Part shown: positions 1-7,030 of the stretch, in pieces
Layout: every line of letters starts with the position of its first letter
How positions within the stretch are numbered: position 1 is the first letter of the stretch
DNA from: an uncultured Halieaceae bacterium
GTDB lineage: Bacteria > Pseudomonadota > Gammaproteobacteria > Pseudomonadales > Halieaceae
Length of the DNA stretch: 12,061 nucleotides
Assembly: GCA_938045215.1 (NCBI GenBank)
Contig: CALINF010000246.1
Span: forward strand, 1 to 12,061
Direction of reading: 5' to 3'
Position numbers and translations under genes: made by a program
The notes under the pieces: model-generated
Database searches by the model: none
Seen by the model: only the letters and a program-made list of their open reading frames with translations
What the model was told of the DNA's origin: nothing

Positions 1-264
1 CTGACGCAAATCCTGGATTTTCTGCGCACGTTGAAACAGGAAAAAAAGCTGGGTCGCCAGCGCCGCCTGCTTGCGGTTGCTGTAGAATTTTTCCAGGAAC
101 GGATTGTCCTGAGCGTCTTCCAGCAGAGTCTGGTAATTGAAGGTACTGGCCATACGCTTGGCGAGCGTGGTTTTGCCGACACCAATTGGGCCTTCTATCG
201 CTATATAGGCGGGCGGTGTCCGTCCTTTGAGGTCGACATTGATAGTCGGGACGTCTGGATTCAA
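1..264 (-). CDS. Deoxynucleoside kinase family protein (deoxyadenosine/deoxycytidine kinase-like), N-terminal part
   Basis: This is the first 88 codons of a gene running off the left edge. The reading is open from a TTG at 264-262 and contains a Walker A P-loop GPIGVGKTT at residues 25-33, followed by DNPFLEKFY and a QLFFLFQRAQ stretch. These are typical of the dNK family, which phosphorylates deoxynucleosides for nucleotide salvage in the cytoplasm. The TTG overlaps the folK stop codon (TTGA, 261-264), and a GGAGAA sequence sits about 7 nt upstream of it. No ATG or GTG lies in this frame near the start, so TTG is the best start, but it is an inference. A kinase of this family after folK is common in related gammaproteobacteria. 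Substrate specificity cannot be read from this fragment. Confidence 0.85.
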   Translation of the reverse strand, partial: MNPDVPTINVDLKGRTPPAYIAIEGPIGVGKTTLAKRMASTFNYQTLLEDAQDNPFLEKFYSNRKQAALATQLFFLFQRAQKIQDLRQ

Positions 265-785
265 GACTGCTTCTCCACGTGTACTGCATTCTCCATATCC
301 AGACTTAGGCCGGTGAGCTCGAGTGTTCCCTCACAGGCAGCTAGTAATGTACCAAGATCTTCCCCGCCCGGCAGCACCATTTTTCCGTTGCATAGATCCA
401 GTAGCGGCTGCAGCACAAAGAGACGCTCGTGCATACGCGGATGCGGTATCGTGAGGGCGCTGCTTACGCAGGTGAGCTCACCGTAGAGCAAAATATCCAG
501 ATCCAGCGTTCTAGCGCCCCAGCGCACCTCACGCTCGCGTCCCTGCGCTGCTTCGATTGCCTGCAGGGTCTTCAGTAATTCCAGAGGCGGCAGGGTTGTA
601 TCGAGCCGCAGCACGGCGTTTAGGTAATCTGGCTGCTTGCCCGGCCCGACAGCGGCGCTGCGATAAACTCGTGAGCAAGCTAGCACAGTACAGTCTGCCT
701 GATCTGCGAGCGCGTCTGTCGCCTGCCTGAGCTGGCTGGCGGGGTCGTTTAGATTAGAACCCAGTCCGATATAGGCGCTGGTCAC
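261..785 (-). CDS. folK: 2-amino-4-hydroxy-6-hydroxymethyldihydropteridine pyrophosphokinase (HPPK)
   Basis: 174 codons. HPPK transfers pyrophosphate from ATP to 6-hydroxymethyl-7,8-dihydropterin in folate synthesis. Family motifs are visible: AYIGLGSNL at 4-12, PDYLNAV at 52-58, RWGARTLDLDILLYG at 88-102 and PHPRMHERLFVL at 114-125. Trp89, Arg92, Asp95, Asp97, His115 and Arg121 fall at the same numbers as the binding and catalytic residues of the E. coli enzyme, as I recall them. The Asp pair binds magnesium in the family. The start is a GTG at 785-783 inside a GTGA overlap with the pcnB stop. No good Shine-Dalgarno is seen, so translational coupling to pcnB is likely. The C-terminal tail after residue 130 is somewhat longer than in E. 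coli. The order pcnB-folK is conserved in Pseudomonas. Confidence 0.96.
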   Translation of the reverse strand: MTSAYIGLGSNLNDPASQLRQATDALADQADCTVLACSRVYRSAAVGPGKQPDYLNAVLRLDTTLPPLELLKTLQAIEAAQGREREVRWGARTLDLDILLYGELTCVSSALTIPHPRMHERLFVLQPLLDLCNGKMVLPGGEDLGTLLAACEGTLELTGLSLDMENAVHVEKQS

Positions 786-2122
786 GAGGAGGCAGGCGGC
801 CTGCGTGTGCGAGATCGTCGCTTGCGCTGATTCGACTCGCCGGCACCAGCCTGGCTGAGGCGCTCCTCCAGTGAGAGAGTCTGGAAATCGGTCCAGAAAT
901 CGCCAAGTTCGCCGGTGTCCTCACCCGCTTCCTCACGCAACAACAGGAAGTCGTAAGCTGCTCGAAAGCGTCGATGATCCACCAGCTCGGCGGCTCTTCG
1001 ACCCTTGGTTCTTTCCAGTCGTGACTGGAACTCCCAGATCTCGCGCATGGGAATGCTGAAGCGCTTGGGTATTGAAAGCGTCTGCACAGCCTCGGACATT
1101 ACGTCCTGTCCGGCGTTATTGATTGCCACTTGCAGCGGTTCACCGTGCCCTCGATGTTGCTCGGCCTTAACACGCACGGCTGGCCACAGCAGGGCGGCCA
1201 GGATGAAAGCGGGAGTGACCGGCTTGCCATCAAGAATACGGGTGTCGGTATTGCGCATAGCCGCCTGCACCAGCCTGCGCGCCTGAGCATCGCGTCGTAT
1301 CTTTTTGTTACTGGCCGGAGCCAGATACTGCAGCAGATCGAACTCCAGCAGCAGTTCCAGCGTGCGTTGTGCATAGCCTGCCATAAAGAGTTTGAGAAAC
1401 TCATCAAACAGGCGAGCCGCAGGAATCTCCGCCAGCAGGGGGGCGCAGCCCGCGATAGCATTTTGTGTTTTGTCCTCGATCGAGAAATCGAGCTTGGCGG
1501 CAAAGCGCATCACCCTCAGCATGCGTACGGGATCTTCCCGATAGCGCTGCGCCGGATCACCGATAATGCAGATGTTGTGTCGCTTGAGATCGGCTACGCC
1601 GTGTACATGATCGTACACCTCGAAGGTGCCTGAGTCGTAGTACAAGGCATTGACGGTGAGGTCGCGCCGCACGGCATCCTCTTCCAGCGTGCCAAACACA
1701 TTGTCACGCAATAGCAGCCCTTTGTCGGACTGACGTGAGTGCGCTGATTTGTCGCGTGTGGAGGTGTCTTCAGAGTCGTGGTGTCCGCGGAAGGTCGTGA
1801 CTTCAATAATTTCGCGACCAAATCGAACATGTACGATTCTAAAACGTCGACCGATTATGCGTGAGTTGCGAAATACACCGTTTACCTCCTCCGGCGTAGC
1901 ATCAGTAGCAACGTCAAAGTCCTTGGGGTGTCCCCCCAGCATCAGGTCGCGCACAGCGCCACCGACGAGATAGGCCTTGAAGCCTTGATTTCGCAGGCGT
2001 GACATAACCTTGAGAGCGCTGTCGCTGATATTTTTGCGCGAAATCGTATGCTCGTCGCGAGGTATAACCTTCAAACTGGAACGTGCCTTTATCGATAGAA
2101 AATCAGGCTGAGAGTCTATCAC
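782..2122 (-). CDS. pcnB: Poly(A) polymerase I
   Basis: Adds poly(A) tails to RNA 3' ends and so promotes decay by exonucleases. From the chosen GTG the product is 446 aa. The class II nucleotidyltransferase head is clear: YLVGGAVRDLML at about 51-62, the metal-binding DFD at 68-70, GRRFRIVHVRFGREIIEV at about 91-108, which is the bacterial poly(A) polymerase rather than CCA-enzyme version, then RRDLTVNALYYD and RYREDPVRMLRVMRFAAKL. The C-terminus is basic (RKRRSRTRR), as usual for PcnB. The start is uncertain. The frame is open to a GTG at 2221, but that codon lies inside the predicted sRNA and its hairpin. GTG at 2122 and TTG at 2074 are the other in-frame choices before VIPRDEHTISRKN, where similarity to E. 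coli PcnB begins. I chose 2122. The stop overlaps the folK start by 4 nt. Confidence 0.93.
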   Translation of the reverse strand: MIDSQPDFLSIKARSSLKVIPRDEHTISRKNISDSALKVMSRLRNQGFKAYLVGGAVRDLMLGGHPKDFDVATDATPEEVNGVFRNSRIIGRRFRIVHVRFGREIIEVTTFRGHHDSEDTSTRDKSAHSRQSDKGLLLRDNVFGTLEEDAVRRDLTVNALYYDSGTFEVYDHVHGVADLKRHNICIIGDPAQRYREDPVRMLRVMRFAAKLDFSIEDKTQNAIAGCAPLLAEIPAARLFDEFLKLFMAGYAQRTLELLLEFDLLQYLAPASNKKIRRDAQARRLVQAAMRNTDTRILDGKPVTPAFILAALLWPAVRVKAEQHRGHGEPLQVAINNAGQDVMSEAVQTLSIPKRFSIPMREIWEFQSRLERTKGRRAAELVDHRRFRAAYDFLLLREEAGEDTGELGDFWTDFQTLSLEERLSQAGAGESNQRKRRSRTRRPPASS

Positions 2123-2186
2123 AGCATGCGCTGGAAACTGCGGGTTGGGTGTAAACCAGGGTGTGTTTTCAACACGGCAGTAAGTT

Positions 2187-2211
2187 GATGGGGAAACAGC
2201 GTTTCCCCATC
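2187..2211 (-). terminator. Closing stem-loop of the crcZ-like RNA; weak terminator candidate
   Basis: The minus strand reads GATGGGGAAAC, GCT, GTTTCCCCATC: an 11-bp perfect stem with a 3-nt loop. No T-tract follows (AACTTACTG comes next), so it is not a canonical intrinsic terminator. Readthrough into pcnB is plausible. It may instead protect or define the 3' end of the RNA. Confidence 0.45.
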
Positions 2212-2240
2212 CAGGTCTCACTGAGAGTTTTATTGTTATT
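2190..2240 (-). repeat. Direct repeat unit B in the crcZ-like RNA (CA tract plus stem-loop)
   Basis: Second copy of the 51-nt unit, about 104 bp downstream of unit A on the minus strand. It has the same AATAACAATAA tract (2230-2240), a 13-nt linker, then ACCTGGATGGGGAA (2203-2216) leading into the closing hairpin. See the hairpin entry for its stem. Confidence 0.8.
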
Positions 2241-2293
2241 TCTGGGTGCTGTTATTGTTGTTGTGCGGTCGAGTCGAAAATGGAAATAAATGA

Positions 2294-2344
2294 GGGGAAG
2301 AAGTCTTCCCCATCCAGGTCCATAGTGAGTATCTTATTGTTATT
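2294..2344 (-). repeat. Direct repeat unit A in the crcZ-like RNA (CA tract plus stem-loop)
   Basis: On the minus strand the 51-nt unit contains AATAACAATAA, a 14-nt variable linker, ACCTGGAT and a hairpin with arms GGGGAAGA/TCTTCCCC (2304-2311 and 2294-2301). The unit matches unit B at 2190-2240 in order and spacing, with the CA tract and a 14-nt ACCTGGATGGGGAA block identical. The hairpin stems differ in sequence yet each pairs perfectly, which indicates compensatory change. A T-rich stretch follows the hairpin (2277-2292), so it might also act as a partial terminator. Confidence 0.8.
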
Positions 2345-2386
2345 GCAGCAGATTTTTATTTTTATTGTTGTAGCTGCGCGGATAAA

Positions 2387-2402
2387 TGCATGTGACGTGC
2401 CA
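2387..2402 (-). promoter_or_regulatory. Sigma-54 (-24/-12) promoter of the crcZ-like RNA
   Basis: The minus strand reads TGGCACGTCACATGCA from 2402 to 2387. It matches the sigma-54 consensus TGGCACG-N4-TTGCA at all but one fixed base. The invariant GG (2401-2400) and GC (2389-2388) have the required spacing. The transcript should start near 2376, a few bases before the first CA tract. CbrB is a sigma-54 activator encoded immediately upstream, and in Pseudomonas it drives crcZ from just such a promoter. Confidence 0.85.
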
Positions 2403-2462
2403 GACCACTGAAATAGCAATAAAAACAACAGGTTAGGTTTTTTCGGCACAATCGTAGCGATG

Positions 2463-2525
2463 GGTAACAAACGCAGGTGTTACCGATATACTCTGGTTTT
2501 TGTAACGCAGGCGGCCGCGGGTAAC
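2463..2525. promoter_or_regulatory. Putative CbrB upstream activating sites
   Basis: A perfect inverted repeat lies at 2463-2484: GGTAACA, an 8-nt spacer, TGTTACC. Two further GTAAC half-sites lie at 2502-2506 and 2521-2525. That makes four half-sites in about 62 bp, where chance at equal base use predicts roughly 0.1. They sit about 87 to 149 bp upstream of the inferred start site, the usual enhancer distance for a sigma-54 activator. TGTTAC/GTAACA-type half-sites have been reported for CbrB in Pseudomonas, as I recall. The cluster begins just after the cbrB stop codon. Binding by CbrB is inferred. Confidence 0.65.
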
Positions 2526-2527
2526 GC

Positions 2528-3961
2528 TCAGGATGAGGCTTTTTTCGCTCGAGCGGTGCGAGAGCCCGCCTTTTTGCGCGGGATTTCAAAACGCTGGCGA
2601 CGCTCCCAAAGGCACTTGCGGCTGATACCCAGTTTCTGCGCAAGCTCTGTTTCGCTCATTGAGTCCTGGTGCTCAAGAACAAAGCGCTGGAAATAGTCTT
2701 CCAGTGACAGGTCTTCCGCCGGGTCGGTGTTGGTGGGCGTGCGCGGTATTGATGTCACACCGATGCCATCGCCTCCGCGTAGCCGGTTGATATTGACCAG
2801 CTCCAGGTCAATACCCAGGGCCTCATTGTCGATTTCTGTGCCGTGCGACAGCACAACAGCTCTCTCTATCGCGTGCTCCAGCTCGCGTACATTACCGGGC
2901 CATTGATAGGTAGTGATGGCCTGAATGGCGCGTGGCGACAGCGTCATGCCCTCGCGGTTCAACTGGGCTGCGTGTCGGGTGACCATACTCTCTGCGAGAT
3001 GGAGAATGTCCTTGCCACGCTCGCGCAGGGGCGGCAGTGATAATCGCAATACGTTGATGCGATAGTAGAGATCCTGGCGAAACTGGCCTTCCGCTGCCAG
3101 TGTCCGCAGGTTGCGATGTGTGGCGCAGATCAGTCGTACATCCACCTTGCGCGAATGTACTGAGCCAATACGCCGAATCTCTCCCTCCTGGATAAAACGC
3201 AGCAAGCGCGCCTGCGCCTCCATCGGTAGTTCGCCAATTTCGTCCAGAAACAGGGTGCCGCCGTCCGCCGCTTCTATCAGCCCCATCCGACTGGCGTTGG
3301 CGCCCGTGAAAGCGCCTTTTTCATAGCCAAACAACTCCGATTCAATGAGCGTATCGGGAATTGCGGCGCAGTTAACGGAGATCAATGTCTTGTCGGCACG
3401 CCGGCTGTGTTGATGAACGCTCTTGGCAACCAGCTCCTTGCCGGTGCCAGTCTCACCCAATACCAGCACGGTAGACTCGGTGGGGCTGACCCTTTCGATC
3501 TGATCGAATAGTGTGTGCATGGCAGGGCAGTTACCGATAATACCGGTGATAGCAGCCTGGCCGGTCGCATGCTTGTTGGGAGTTTGACTTGTATCCTCGG
3601 CCTGGGGAACCGGGTGGTCTGCGATTATTCGCTGCACTGCTGCAACCATATCGCTGTGGTCGAACGGCTTGGCGATGTAGTCCACGGCGCCCATGCGCAT
3701 GGAATCCACGGCTGAGCGCAGGCTGGCGTAGCTGGTCATGATGAGCACCGGTACCTCACCTGCCTTCTTGATCAGGTCGGTACCGGGTGCGCCGGGTAGG
3801 CGTAAGTCACTGATTATTAGGTCAAACTCAGAGAGTCTGTGCTTGTTTTCCGCCTCTTGCACCGAGCCGGCCTCTGCCACGCCAAAGCCATTGCGATCGA
3901 GCAACCGGCACAGCGCGGTACGAATAACCGATTCATCTTCAACCACAAGAACCTGGTGCAC
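2528..3961 (-). CDS. cbrB: Sigma-54-dependent response regulator CbrB
   Basis: NtrC-family activator, 477 aa, the length of Pseudomonas CbrB. The receiver domain (about 1-120) has Asp9/Glu10, the phospho-acceptor Asp52 in SDLRLPGAPG, Thr76 and Lys98. The AAA+ domain (about 140-380) has Walker A GETGTGKE at 169-176, the sigma-54 contact loop GAFTGA at 216-221 and Walker B GTLFLDE at 235-241. A Fis-type helix-turn-helix lies at about 436-458, followed by a basic tail. SDLRLPGAPGT and the SYASLRSAVDSM region closely resemble CbrB of Pseudomonas. It should be phosphorylated by CbrA and activate sigma-54 promoters for carbon/nitrogen use, most obviously the one at 2387-2402. The start is GTG at 3961 with GAGGT 7 nt upstream. 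The 90-bp gap after cbrA holds no clear sigma-54 promoter. Confidence 0.96.
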   Translation of the reverse strand: MHQVLVVEDESVIRTALCRLLDRNGFGVAEAGSVQEAENKHRLSEFDLIISDLRLPGAPGTDLIKKAGEVPVLIMTSYASLRSAVDSMRMGAVDYIAKPFDHSDMVAAVQRIIADHPVPQAEDTSQTPNKHATGQAAITGIIGNCPAMHTLFDQIERVSPTESTVLVLGETGTGKELVAKSVHQHSRRADKTLISVNCAAIPDTLIESELFGYEKGAFTGANASRMGLIEAADGGTLFLDEIGELPMEAQARLLRFIQEGEIRRIGSVHSRKVDVRLICATHRNLRTLAAEGQFRQDLYYRINVLRLSLPPLRERGKDILHLAESMVTRHAAQLNREGMTLSPRAIQAITTYQWPGNVRELEHAIERAVVLSHGTEIDNEALGIDLELVNINRLRGGDGIGVTSIPRTPTNTDPAEDLSLEDYFQRFVLEHQDSMSETELAQKLGISRKCLWERRQRFEIPRKKAGSRTARAKKASS

Positions 3962-4040
3962 AAGTGTTACCTCTTTGTCGGCGAGAGAAACAACATAACC
4001 TGAGTTTGATCATTTTTCCAGCAAAAACAGGCGCTTGGCA

Positions 4041-4056
4041 TGTAACTGACGTTACA
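4041..4056. promoter_or_regulatory. Palindrome TGTAAC-TGAC-GTTACA at the cbrA/cbrB junction
   Basis: Perfect 6-bp arms with a 4-nt spacer, overlapping the cbrA stop codon and ending about 80 bp upstream of the cbrB GTG. A third GTAAC lies at 4073-4077. The half-sites are the same GTAAC/GTTAC words clustered upstream of the crcZ-like promoter, so it may be a CbrB autoregulatory site. Spacer and symmetry differ from the 2463-2484 repeat, so this is speculative. Confidence 0.4.
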
Positions 4057-7030
4057 CATCGAAAGTGTCACCGTAACTGCCCAGAGGTAAACTCAGTATC
4101 ATGCGTGTGCCGGAAGCCGATACCTCATCAAGTGGACTGCTCACGTGAATGGTCCCGTGCATGTCTTCCATGATGCTATAGACCAATGACAGCCCAAGCC
4201 CTGTGCCCTGGCCGGGCTCTTTGGTTGTGAAGAACGGCTCAAACACCTTGTCGACCAACTCGGCCGGGATACCAGTGCCCTGGTCATCCAGGTGGATAGT
4301 GACCCGCGCCCCCGTGATTAGTGCGGACACGGTAATGGTGCCGCGCGCTGGACTGGCATCGCGCGCATTCGACAGCAGGTTGATAAACACTTGTAGTAAT
4401 CGCTGCGAATCGGCCTCAACCACCAGCTCACGGTCAAGGTTGTTAACGAACTGGACGGATTTGGCTTGCGAATCCAGGTTCAGCAGGTGTGTTGCTTCAT
4501 CTACACAATCGGCGAGATTGCACGGGCCAATATCAAGATTGCCAGAGCCGGAACCCACATGGGAGAAATTGACCAGCGACTCTACTATGCGGCTTACCCG
4601 CTCAGTTTGTTTGAGGATGTCGCGGGATGTCTCGCGAATGTCGTCCATATTGGTTTCATAGTCCAGGTTCTGCGCAAGGCAGGCGATACCGGTGATCGGG
4701 TTGCCGATCTCGTGAGCAACTCCCGCTGCGAGTCGGCCGATAGATGCCAGCCTTTCGCTATGCAACAGCTCGTCCTGCAGGCGCTCCAAATCCGTGATGT
4801 CCTCAACCAGGATCAGCCGGTCTCCGCCGCCGGGCGTAGACGAGCTTGCCCGGTGCAGACTTACCCACTGGGACTCCCCTGATTCCCGCACGACTTCGCG
4901 CTTGCTGACAGGTTCTGTTTGTAGATTCAGGCAGGCAAAAACGATACTGCGCCAGGGCATCGGTACTGCGTCGAGGCTCGATCCGATGACCCGGTTGGCC
5001 TCGATCCCGGTGATGCTTTCCATGCTGGTATTCCACAGGAGAATTTCTCCATCACCAGCCAGAGAGCAGACGCCTACCGGTAAGTTTTGCAGGGTGTCGC
5101 GATAATGCCGTCGCAAACCGTCAAGATCTGCCGCCAGTCCGGTGAACTGTCCCTGGGCTCTGTCCAGTCGCCTTTCCAGCAGCGCATAATCTTCGCCACT
5201 GCTGCCTTCTGTTTCGGGCTCAAAGGGTAGTTGTGTACCTACGATACGAAACGCTACTGCCGGTCCCAGCAATGCCGCCAGATTTGCCTCAATGCGGTTG
5301 CGCAACCGGCGCAAGGCATAAGGGCGCGACTCTTTGTCATCAAACTGTAGCTGTGTCAACGCCCGATTCAGTTCTGAGCGCGCTGTTTTAGCGCCAAGTG
5401 CTGGTGCCAGCCTGTCCACGATCTCACTGGCTTCGCTGATATTCAGTGTTCGCCGCGTCATGCGGCTGCGCTCATCCATTGAGCAAATCTCGGCGGCAAT
5501 GCGTTCATCGTCACCCGCCTGTGTGACGAATGACAGCACAACTATTGCTGCTGCATTGCAGCCAAGCGCAATCATGCTCAATGCCACCCACCGTCCGATG
5601 CTGGTATCAGCCAGATGCGCACTAAATCCTTGCAGCCAGGCCCACTGGAATTCGCCAAGCACTGGTAGCAAGATGGCAATACACCAGATCAGCAGGCCGA
5701 CACACAGGCCACTCATCATGCCGATGCGGTTGGCGCGCTGCCAGTACGCAGTGGCGACAAGGCCCGGTAGAAACTGCATAACCCCCGCGAAGGCGATCAT
5801 CCCGAGATGAGTCAGGCTGTGTTTACCGCTCAGGGCACTAAAAAACCCGTAACCTGCGAGAATCAACACGGTGATCAGTGAGCGCCGCAACCATTTCAGT
5901 TGTGCGTAGAGACTTTGATCGCTATTGATTTGCAGCACTCTACGGGGCAATACCAGATGGTTGAGGCACATGTTGGCCAATGCCAGCGTGGAAACAATGA
6001 TGGTCGCGCTGGCCGCCGACAATCCGGCGACAAACGCAGCACCGGCAATCAGGCGCGAATCCAGCGCAAGACCGATGCCTATTGCGGTGTACTCAACCGG
6101 CAGACCCTGCTGCAGGCGAATGCCGACCCACAGGATCGGGAGAATCGGGATGCTGAGCAGCAGTAGATAAAGTGGCAGTCCCCAGCTGGCAACGTGCAGG
6201 TCCTGGCTCTCAATGTTCTCCGCGAAGGCCATGTGAAAGATATGGGGCATGCAGATGGCTCCTGCAAAGAACATCAATAACAGCGAGCGGGCTGAATCCC
6301 CTGACAGTTGACTGTCCAGAATTTGCTGGCCCGCACTGTTGCTAGCCAGCCAGGCTTGTAAGCCGGCAAAGTCTCCAAACACCTGCTGTACCGATACAAC
6401 CATCACCACCATCAATGCAGCCAGCTTCACCAGAGACTCAAACGCGATTGCCGTGACGAGTCCGGTATTGCGGTTTGGCGAAGAGACGTTGCGGGTACCG
6501 AATAGAATGGCAAACGCGATGATTGTGATACAGAAAATGAGCGCCAGACCGTCCTTTCGATCCCCCTGGGATAGGGCGCTCGCGGTATCACCGGTCAGGA
6601 AATGAGCGCTATCTGCCACAGCCTGAATCTGCAGCGCAAACAGTGGCATCACGGCAAGACACATTGCCAGAGTCACGGCAGCACCGATCCACTGGCTGCG
6701 GAATCTGAACGCCAGAACGTCCGCTAAAGAGGCAAGTCGATAGATTCTACACAGGCGTAAGATTGGCAGCAGCAATAAGGTGGCCAGCACAAACATCAGG
6801 ACGACACCCAGATAGTAAAGAAGATAGCTGAAGCCAAAGCGCTGAGCGATGTTGAATATGCCATTGGTGCCCATGGCACCTGCGAATACACCCAGCGAGA
6901 GCACGTAGGTGGCGGGATGGCGGGTGATGCGCTCAGAAATACTGCTGCGGTCGGCAAGGTAGGCCACCAGAAACAGTATTGACAGATAAATGACGATCGC
7001 AATGAGCGTCTGCTCGGGGCTAAAGCTCAT
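4052..7030 (-). CDS. cbrA: Sensor histidine kinase CbrA with Na+/solute symporter-like N-terminus
   Basis: 992 aa, close to the roughly 980-990 aa of Pseudomonas CbrA. Residues 1 to about 500 form a multi-spanning sodium:solute symporter-like membrane domain; its start MSFSPEQ and the FALQIQAVADS segment resemble Pseudomonas CbrA. A STAC-like linker (about 520-600), a probable coiled coil (about 620-650) and a PAS domain (about 650-755, with LPVGVCSLAGDGEILLWN) follow. The HisKA domain has AAGVAHEIGNP with phospho-acceptor His773. The HATPase domain has the N-box INLLSNARDAS (Asn888), the G1 box DDQGTGIP (about 915-922), FEPFFTTK and GTGLGLS (about 942-948). There is no receiver domain. It acts in the inner membrane and phosphorylates CbrB; histidine was implicated as a transported ligand in Pseudomonas. 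The start overlaps cbrX by 11 nt and has only a weak Shine-Dalgarno, so coupled translation is likely. Confidence 0.96.
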   Translation of the reverse strand: MSFSPEQTLIAIVIYLSILFLVAYLADRSSISERITRHPATYVLSLGVFAGAMGTNGIFNIAQRFGFSYLLYYLGVVLMFVLATLLLLPILRLCRIYRLASLADVLAFRFRSQWIGAAVTLAMCLAVMPLFALQIQAVADSAHFLTGDTASALSQGDRKDGLALIFCITIIAFAILFGTRNVSSPNRNTGLVTAIAFESLVKLAALMVVMVVSVQQVFGDFAGLQAWLASNSAGQQILDSQLSGDSARSLLLMFFAGAICMPHIFHMAFAENIESQDLHVASWGLPLYLLLLSIPILPILWVGIRLQQGLPVEYTAIGIGLALDSRLIAGAAFVAGLSAASATIIVSTLALANMCLNHLVLPRRVLQINSDQSLYAQLKWLRRSLITVLILAGYGFFSALSGKHSLTHLGMIAFAGVMQFLPGLVATAYWQRANRIGMMSGLCVGLLIWCIAILLPVLGEFQWAWLQGFSAHLADTSIGRWVALSMIALGCNAAAIVVLSFVTQAGDDERIAAEICSMDERSRMTRRTLNISEASEIVDRLAPALGAKTARSELNRALTQLQFDDKESRPYALRRLRNRIEANLAALLGPAVAFRIVGTQLPFEPETEGSSGEDYALLERRLDRAQGQFTGLAADLDGLRRHYRDTLQNLPVGVCSLAGDGEILLWNTSMESITGIEANRVIGSSLDAVPMPWRSIVFACLNLQTEPVSKREVVRESGESQWVSLHRASSSTPGGGDRLILVEDITDLERLQDELLHSERLASIGRLAAGVAHEIGNPITGIACLAQNLDYETNMDDIRETSRDILKQTERVSRIVESLVNFSHVGSGSGNLDIGPCNLADCVDEATHLLNLDSQAKSVQFVNNLDRELVVEADSQRLLQVFINLLSNARDASPARGTITVSALITGARVTIHLDDQGTGIPAELVDKVFEPFFTTKEPGQGTGLGLSLVYSIMEDMHGTIHVSSPLDEVSASGTRMILSLPLGSYGDTFDV

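Larger units (their letters stand above)
2187..2376 (-). ncRNA. crcZ: CrcZ/CrcY-like Hfq/Crc-sequestering small RNA (candidate)
   Basis: Non-coding stretch between cbrB and pcnB, the position of crcZ in Pseudomonas. The 5' end at about 2376 is inferred from the sigma-54 promoter spacing. The 3' end is set provisionally at the second hairpin, giving about 190 nt, shorter than the roughly 400 nt known for P. aeruginosa CrcZ. On the minus strand it carries four CA-type tracts matching AANAANAA: around 2352-2369 (AACAATAAAAATAAAAA), 2334-2344 (AATAACAATAA), 2251-2262 (AACAACAATAAC) and 2230-2240 (AATAACAATAA). Two GC-rich stem-loops (2294-2311, 2187-2211) separate and close the tracts. Known CrcZ-family RNAs bind Hfq with Crc through such tracts and lift catabolite repression. 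Seen: tracts, promoter, hairpins, synteny. Inferred: function and ends. It could instead be an unusual pcnB leader. Confidence 0.75.

Noticed and set aside
2123..2221. Extension of PcnB to the GTG at 2221 (MRPGWGN...)
   Set aside because: The start lies within a repeat unit and hairpin of the predicted RNA, has no ribosome binding site, and the added residues do not resemble a PcnB N-terminus.
2252..2643. Minus-strand open frames over the cbrB-pcnB gap
   Set aside because: Low-complexity codons over CA tracts and hairpins, no ribosome binding sites and no recognisable domain; the stretch looks non-coding.
5334..5810. Long plus-strand open frame inside cbrA
   Set aside because: Antisense shadow of the CbrA coding frame; its translation is Ser/Arg/Ala-rich with no domain.
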